A stretch of DNA of 7,513 nucleotides from Thermoleophilia bacterium (GTDB taxonomy: Bacteria > Actinomycetota > Thermoleophilia > Gaiellales > Gaiellaceae). The stretch spans positions 1 to 7,513 of the forward strand of contig JAERMP010000146.1 in assembly GCA_016844515.1 (NCBI GenBank), written 5' to 3'. Below, piece after piece: positions 5,103 through 7,513 of the stretch; positions within the stretch are counted from its first letter, which is position 1, and each line of letters starts with the position of its first letter. The translations under genes were made by a program, and so were the position numbers. The notes beneath the pieces were generated by a model. It was not told the origin of the DNA and did no database searches. It saw nothing but the letters and a program-made list of their open reading frames with translations.

Positions 5103-6078
5103 GCAGGAGGGCGAAGTCGCCCGCAGCATCGGTCCACCAGCGCTCCACGTCGAGACCGGCGGCGGCGAGCTCGGCCTCGATGCCGTCGCGGCGAAACTTC
5201 GCGCTCACCTCGATCCGCAAGAGCTCTCCCTCGGCGAACGAGACGTCGACCTCGAGCAACGGCAGCGCGATCGTCTGCTCACGGAGCGAGCGGAGGCCGA
5301 TGTCGACCCACTCGTGCGCGGCGTCCCACCGTGCCTCGAAAGCGAACCCGGCCTGGTCGAATCGCGATCCGAGCTCCCGGTTCAGCACGGTGAGCGCATT
5401 GCGAGTAAACGCTTCCGTGATGCCCGCACTGTCGTTGTAGGCGGCTTCGATGCGATCGAGAGCCTTCACGAGGTCGATGCCGAGCAGGAAGCGGTCGTCC
5501 GGCTCGAGCGTCTCGGCGACCTCGCGCAGGAAGCGCTCGCGCCGCTCCGGAACGAGGTTGCCGATCGTGCTGCCGAGAAAAGCGAGGAGCCGGGGCGAGC
5601 CCGGAGGCACCGAGCCGAGGTGCCACTCGAAGTCGCCCACCACGGCGTGCACGCCGACTCCCGGGTAGTGAGCGGCCACGTCCTCGGCGCTCGCGAGCAG
5701 GATCTCCCTACTGACGTCGAGCGGTGCGAACAGTGCGAGCGTTCCCTCCTTGGAGAGCGCGTCGAGCAGTAGCCTCGTCTTCTCCGACGTCCCCGAGCCG
5801 AGCTCGACAAGCGTGTCGGCACCCGTCACGGCGGCGATCTCGGACGCATGAGCGAGAAGGATCTCGCGCTCGCTGCGCGTCAGGTAGTACTCCGGCAGCC
5901 GGGTGATCCGGTCGAAGAGGCGCGAGCCGTGCGCGTCGTACAGCCACGTAGGAGAGATCTGCTTCGGCTGCTCCCGCAGGCTCCAGAACGTCTCGTCAAG
6001 CAGCCCCGAGCGGCGGTCGGCGTCGTCGACGAGAATGTCGACGCGGATCCTCGGCTCGGTCGCAAGCCGGTCAGGCAT
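5083..6078 (-). CDS. egtD: L-histidine N-alpha-methyltransferase (ergothioneine synthesis)
   Basis: EgtD uses three S-adenosylmethionine molecules to trimethylate the alpha-amino group of histidine, giving hercynine, the first step of ergothioneine synthesis. The 331-residue product is close to the usual ~320. The N-terminal block [27 protein letters not shown] is diagnostic. The SAM motif is [10 protein letters not shown] (92-101), followed by [10 protein letters not shown] (168-177), [25 protein letters not shown] (about 213-237) and the C-terminal IEVSAKF (289-295). Residues Tyr47, Tyr64, Asn174, Tyr214, Glu290 and Ser292 sit at a constant offset of 8 from the histidine-binding residues I recall for Mycobacterium smegmatis EgtD (Tyr39, Tyr56, Asn166, Tyr206, Glu282, Ser284), so activity is expected. 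The ATG at 6078 overlaps the egtB stop by 8 bases, so it is coupled to egtB. Confidence 0.95.
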   Translation of the reverse strand: MPDRLATEPRIRVDILVDDADRRSGLLDETFWSLREQPKQISPTWLYDAHGSRLFDRITRLPEYYLTRSEREILLAHASEIAAVTGADTLVELGSGTSEKTRLLLDALSKEGTLALFAPLDVSREILLASAEDVAAHYPGVGVHAVVGDFEWHLGSVPPGSPRLLAFLGSTIGNLVPERRERFLREVAETLEPDDRFLLGIDLVKALDRIEAAYNDSAGITEAFTRNALTVLNRELGSRFDQAGFAFEARWDAAHEWVDIGLRSLREQTIALPLLEVDVSFAEGELLRIEVSAKFRRDGIEAELAAAGLDVERWWTDAAGDFALLLARPAA

Positions 6079-7228
6079 CGCGAGCGCACCTGAATCCCGC
6101 GAAGATCTGCCGGCGCTGCGGAAAGTCCCAGTTGCGAAAGGTCGTGCGCGCGACGAGCGGATCGGTGGCCCACGATCCGCCGCGGAGCACGCGGTACCCG
6201 TCGCCGAAGAACACCTCGGAGTACTCGGCGTAGGGGAAGGCCGCAAAGCCGGGGTAGGCGAGGAAGTGCGAGGACGTCCATTCCCAGACGACACCTGTGA
6301 GCTGGAGCGCGCCCCGACGGGCAGCGGTCTCCCACTCGTGCTCGGTCGGGAGGCGCCCCCCGGTCCAGCGGGCGAACGCGTCGGCCTCGTACCAGGACAC
6401 GTGGAGCACCGGCTCGTCCGCCGGCAGTGGCTCGCGATGGCCCAGCCTGGTGCGCGTCATGCCGTCGCCGGAACGCTGCCAATGAAGCGGGAGCGTGACG
6501 GCATCGGCCTGGCGCCAGTCCCAACCGCTCTTCTCCCAGAGGCGCTGATCGTCGTAGCCGCCGTGCTCGACGAACTCGAGGAAGCGTGCGTTCGTCACGG
6601 GTGTGCTGTCGATGCGAAACGGCTGCAGCTCGAGCCCGTGCGCCTGCCGTTCATTGTCGTAGGCCCACGGCTCCGTCGACGTGCCGATGGTGAAGGATCC
6701 TGCGGGGACGAACACCTCGCCGTTCCCGTTCGCCGTAACTCCATCCCGGTCGGGCAGAGGGTACGGCTCGTCGCTCAGCTGGAGCGTCTGCAGCATCGTC
6801 TCGGAATGCTGGAGCTCGTGCTGAAGCACCATCCCGAAGACGAAGCCGTCCCGGCGTAGCGGATCGTCGCCGTCCAGCTCCACCCGGTCGAGGGTGTCGA
6901 GGACGCACTCACGCACGTCGGCCGCGTACGCACGTGCAGCGGACGGCTCGAGAATCGGGAGGCCCGCACGCTCGTCCCGCGCATGGCGAAACGCGTCGTA
7001 GAGGTCATCGTGCGCCTCGACGAGAGGCCTCGCACCGCCCAGCCTGCGCAGCAGCCAGAGCTCCTCGAAGAACGCGATGTGCGCGTAGTCCCACACGAGC
7101 GGCGACTGGAGCGGCGACACCTGCCGGCGCAGCTCCTCGTCGGAGAGCGGTGCAAGCAAGGCATCCGTTCCCCGGCGCGCCCGGTCGAGCTCGGCAGCAA
7201 TCCGTGTCTTAGATGCGAGATCACTCAC
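6071..7228 (-). CDS. egtB: Hercynylcysteine sulfoxide synthase (iron-dependent)
   Basis: EgtB is a non-haem iron enzyme that uses O2 to join hercynine to a cysteine-containing thiol (gamma-glutamylcysteine in mycobacteria, cysteine in some other bacteria) as a sulfoxide. The 385-residue product has an N-terminal DinB-like bundle with iron ligands His50 ([12 protein letters not shown]), His137 and His141 (HELQHSE), and a C-terminal formylglycine-generating-enzyme-like domain from about 172 ([38 protein letters not shown]). Tyr333 and Tyr336 in [10 protein letters not shown] correspond by motif to the active-site tyrosine pair of mycobacterial EgtB. Arg84/Arg87 and Trp367-Asp368 resemble its gamma-glutamylcysteine contacts. 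The link between [13 protein letters not shown] and VWEWT is compact compared with mycobacterial proteins. The start is GTG 7228, with no clear Shine-Dalgarno. It is the first gene of the egtB-egtD pair. Confidence 0.94.
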   Translation of the reverse strand: MSDLASKTRIAAELDRARRGTDALLAPLSDEELRRQVSPLQSPLVWDYAHIAFFEELWLLRRLGGARPLVEAHDDLYDAFRHARDERAGLPILEPSAARAYAADVRECVLDTLDRVELDGDDPLRRDGFVFGMVLQHELQHSETMLQTLQLSDEPYPLPDRDGVTANGNGEVFVPAGSFTIGTSTEPWAYDNERQAHGLELQPFRIDSTPVTNARFLEFVEHGGYDDQRLWEKSGWDWRQADAVTLPLHWQRSGDGMTRTRLGHREPLPADEPVLHVSWYEADAFARWTGGRLPTEHEWETAARRGALQLTGVVWEWTSSHFLAYPGFAAFPYAEYSEVFFGDGYRVLRGGSWATDPLVARTTFRNWDFPQRRQIFAGFRCARDA

Positions 7229-7251
7229 AGCAAACGTTCGTTCAACGACCT

Positions 7252-7272
7252 TTCAGCGGTTCGCCCGCTGAA
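7252..7272 (-). repeat. Perfect hairpin in the egtB leader
   Basis: TTCAGCGG (7252-7259) and CCGCTGAA (7265-7272) form a perfect 8-bp stem around a 5-nt loop, starting 24 bases before the egtB start. As RNA it would sit in the egtB 5' leader if transcription begins near 7309. As DNA it is an operator-like dyad. No regulator can be named. Confidence 0.5.
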
Positions 7273-7315
7273 GTGTGTCCGTAGACGTCGGTCGACCGCG
7301 GTTCGTGAACCGGGC

Positions 7316-7323
7316 ACTATAAC
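7316..7323. promoter_or_regulatory. Candidate shared -10 element for egtB and aldehyde dehydrogenase
   Basis: TATAAC (7318-7323) on plus matches 5 of 6 consensus bases. The overlapping minus-strand hexamer TATAGT (7321-7316) also matches 5 of 6. The same AT-rich island in an otherwise GC-rich spacer could therefore serve both divergent genes, with leaders of about 67 bases (plus) and 80 bases (minus). No convincing -35 is found at standard spacing on either side (TCGACC at 7292-7297 is 20 bases from TATAAC). Confidence 0.4.
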
Positions 7324-7351
7324 GCGGGGGGTGCATACAGTTCTCCTCGTC

Positions 7352-7373
7352 GACGCCAAGCTAGCCAGGCGTC
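7352..7373. promoter_or_regulatory. 22-bp operator-like dyad before the aldehyde dehydrogenase
   Basis: The arms GACGCC (7352-7357) and GGCGTC (7368-7373) flank a central palindrome GCTAGC (7360-7365), with two non-matching bases on each side. Nine of eleven base pairs are symmetric about the centre. It lies between the candidate -10 box and the ribosome binding site, where a repressor would block the transcript. It could also act as an RNA hairpin. The binding protein is unknown. Confidence 0.5.
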
Positions 7374-7385
7374 CCCTGAGCTGAC

Positions 7386-7391
7386 AAGGAG
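7386..7391 (+). promoter_or_regulatory. Ribosome binding site of the aldehyde dehydrogenase
   Basis: AAGGAG lies 5 bases before ATG 7397. It favours this ATG over the second in-frame ATG at 7406, which would be 14 bases away. Confidence 0.7.
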
Positions 7392-7396
7392 CCTTC

Positions 7397-7513
7397 ATGA
7401 CCACTATGACCGACCTCGAGGCCCCCGAGGCGCGCGACGTGCGCCGCCTCGCGGAGGATCTCGACATCCGCACGCAGGCGTTCATCGACGGCGAGTACGT
7501 GGACGCGGCGAGC
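7397..7513 (+). CDS. NAD(P)-dependent aldehyde dehydrogenase, N-terminus (partial)
   Basis: The 39 codons up to the window edge read MTTMTDLEAPEARDVRRLAE followed by the stretch RTQAFIDGEYVDAAS. The pattern FIDGxxVDAAS is the first beta-strand region that opens most aldehyde dehydrogenases, before the Rossmann domain. The RTQAFIDG wording recalls the gamma-glutamyl-gamma-aminobutyraldehyde dehydrogenase (PuuC-like) branch, but the catalytic Cys and Glu lie outside the window, so the substrate is open. It is transcribed away from egtB and has its own ribosome binding site and a dyad-rich control region upstream. Confidence 0.8.
   Translation, partial: MTTMTDLEAPEARDVRRLAEDLDIRTQAFIDGEYVDAAS

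Noticed and set aside
3582..5393. Plus-strand 603-codon open frame over zur, the MFS gene and egtD
   Set aside because: It is Arg/Ser-rich low-complexity translation crossing three well-recognised genes in other frames, so it is a shadow.
6240..6380. Apparent internal deletion in EgtB between RLPTEHEWE and VWEWT, like the one in znuB
   Set aside because: The reading frame is intact and all iron ligands and the active-site Tyr pair remain. From memory, other bacterial EgtB lineages also have a short link here, so this is probably a natural compact form.
1..7513. CRISPR array, transposase, integrase, phage or defence genes
   Set aside because: No regularly spaced repeats, no terminal repeats and no recognisable genes of these kinds on either strand.

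Overview
This is a GC-rich, densely packed chromosomal segment on which every interval longer than about 200 bp carries a gene. The rpmG-(secE) junction with a tRNA-Met just upstream, the absence of an encoded CCA on that tRNA, the frequent GTG/TTG starts and the ergothioneine genes egtB-egtD all fit an actinobacterium (Actinomycetota). The wording of several proteins recalls deep-branching, Thermoleophilia-like lineages, but the class is only a guess.

Layout. (1) 1-310, minus strand: tRNA-Met(CAU), then rpmG (ribosomal protein L33), then what looks like the TTG start of secE running off the window. (2) 311-492: a divergent intergenic region with two strong inverted repeats. (3) 493-1092, plus: tdk, thymidine kinase. 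(4) 1096-3313, minus: a zinc-type ABC importer in the order znuA (lipoprotein), znuC (ATPase), znuB (permease), with overlapping junctions. znuB is broken by a frameshift and lacks about 30 residues. (5) 3314-3358: a 45-bp divergent control region with a Fur-family operator. (6) 3359-5061, plus: zur (zinc-responsive Fur-family repressor) overlapping by ATGA a 12-TM MFS transporter of unknown substrate. (7) 5083-7228, minus: egtB-egtD, encoding two central steps of ergothioneine synthesis, with overlapping ends. (8) 7229-7396: a divergent control region rich in dyads. (9) 7397-end, plus: the N-terminus of an aldehyde dehydrogenase.

How the genes work together. ZnuA/C/B would import zinc (or manganese). 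Zur sits back to back with them and, by family knowledge, would repress both sides through the shared operator when zinc is plentiful. The MFS gene is translationally coupled to zur and is therefore a candidate zinc-regulated transporter. EgtD and EgtB convert histidine to hercynine and then to its sulfoxide conjugate; egtA, egtC and egtE are not in the window. No mobile element, CRISPR array or obvious defence system is visible. The observations most worth checking are the damaged znuB, the coupled zur-MFS pair, and the dyad-rich leaders in front of tdk and the aldehyde dehydrogenase.
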